This document shows positions 32,143-32,148 of a DNA stretch of 32,148 bases, one piece after another. A program made the translations under genes and the position numbers. Numbering within the stretch: the first letter of the stretch is position 1; every line of letters starts with the position of its first letter. Origin of the DNA: Asticcacaulis biprosthecium C19 (GTDB lineage Bacteria; Pseudomonadota; Alphaproteobacteria; Caulobacterales; Caulobacteraceae); contig NZ_GL883077.1 of NCBI RefSeq assembly GCF_000204015.1, positions 299,281 through 331,428 of the forward strand, read 5' to 3'. The notes under the pieces are model-generated. The model was not told where the DNA came from and made no database searches. It saw only the letters and a program-made list of their open reading frames with translations.

Positions 32143-32148
32143 AGCGCG

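Overview
The window reads as chromosomal DNA of a GC-rich alphaproteobacterium, most likely of the Caulobacterales (an Asticcacaulis- or Caulobacter-like genome; this is inferred, not proven). Supporting this are the ffh-rpsP-rimM order, an S16 protein with a long Ala/Glu tail, two chemoreceptors, a TonB-dependent receptor, and a promoter-like site before glmM that resembles the Caulobacter sigma73 pattern (TTGaCgS, a 10-14 nt spacer, GCTANAWC). I see no rRNA, tRNA, CRISPR array, prophage or transposase gene. 22 of the 23 protein genes have a family assignment; the exception is a 75-residue protein.

Layout. 1-2.9 kb: tandem LysR and LacI regulators on the minus strand, divergent from a short-chain dehydrogenase. 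3.0-5.6 kb: ffh, rpsP and rimM on the minus strand. The trmD and rplS genes that usually follow rimM are absent, and rimM instead ends inside a large palindrome. 5.9-9.6 kb: a chemoreceptor, a GT4-like glycosyltransferase and a 75-residue orphan. 9.8-13.1 kb: an AlaC-like aminotransferase, an AHSA1/ArsR pair and a membrane-anchored metallophosphoesterase. 13.1-18.5 kb: a minus-strand cluster that reads, in transcription order, YfiR-like periplasmic protein, TonB-dependent receptor, chemoreceptor, GT61 glycosyltransferase. 18.9-23.2 kb: a PaaI-like thioesterase and a CYTH protein, then the divergent glmS/glmM pair of UDP-GlcNAc synthesis. 23.4-25.4 kb: a DUF1624-type membrane protein and a short transaldolase. 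25.5-32.1 kb, all plus strand: rimO, a methyltransferase-remnant/SGNH fusion, a three-part FkbH-like protein, an alpha/beta hydrolase and an Hsp20.

Two gene groups stand out. The YfiR-like/TonB receptor/chemoreceptor cluster looks like a trans-envelope sensing module in which a chemoreceptor occupies the place usually held by a diguanylate cyclase or kinase. The SGNH-fusion/FkbH pair has no nearby acyl carrier protein or polyketide genes and, with the two glycosyltransferases, suggests surface glycan decoration.

The intergenic spaces carry several long palindromes (2891-3000, 7773-7917, 23236-23382, 24612-24752). Two of them include the stop codon of the neighbouring gene and two have arms built from roughly 9-nt repeats. 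They probably act as terminators and may be dispersed repeat elements.
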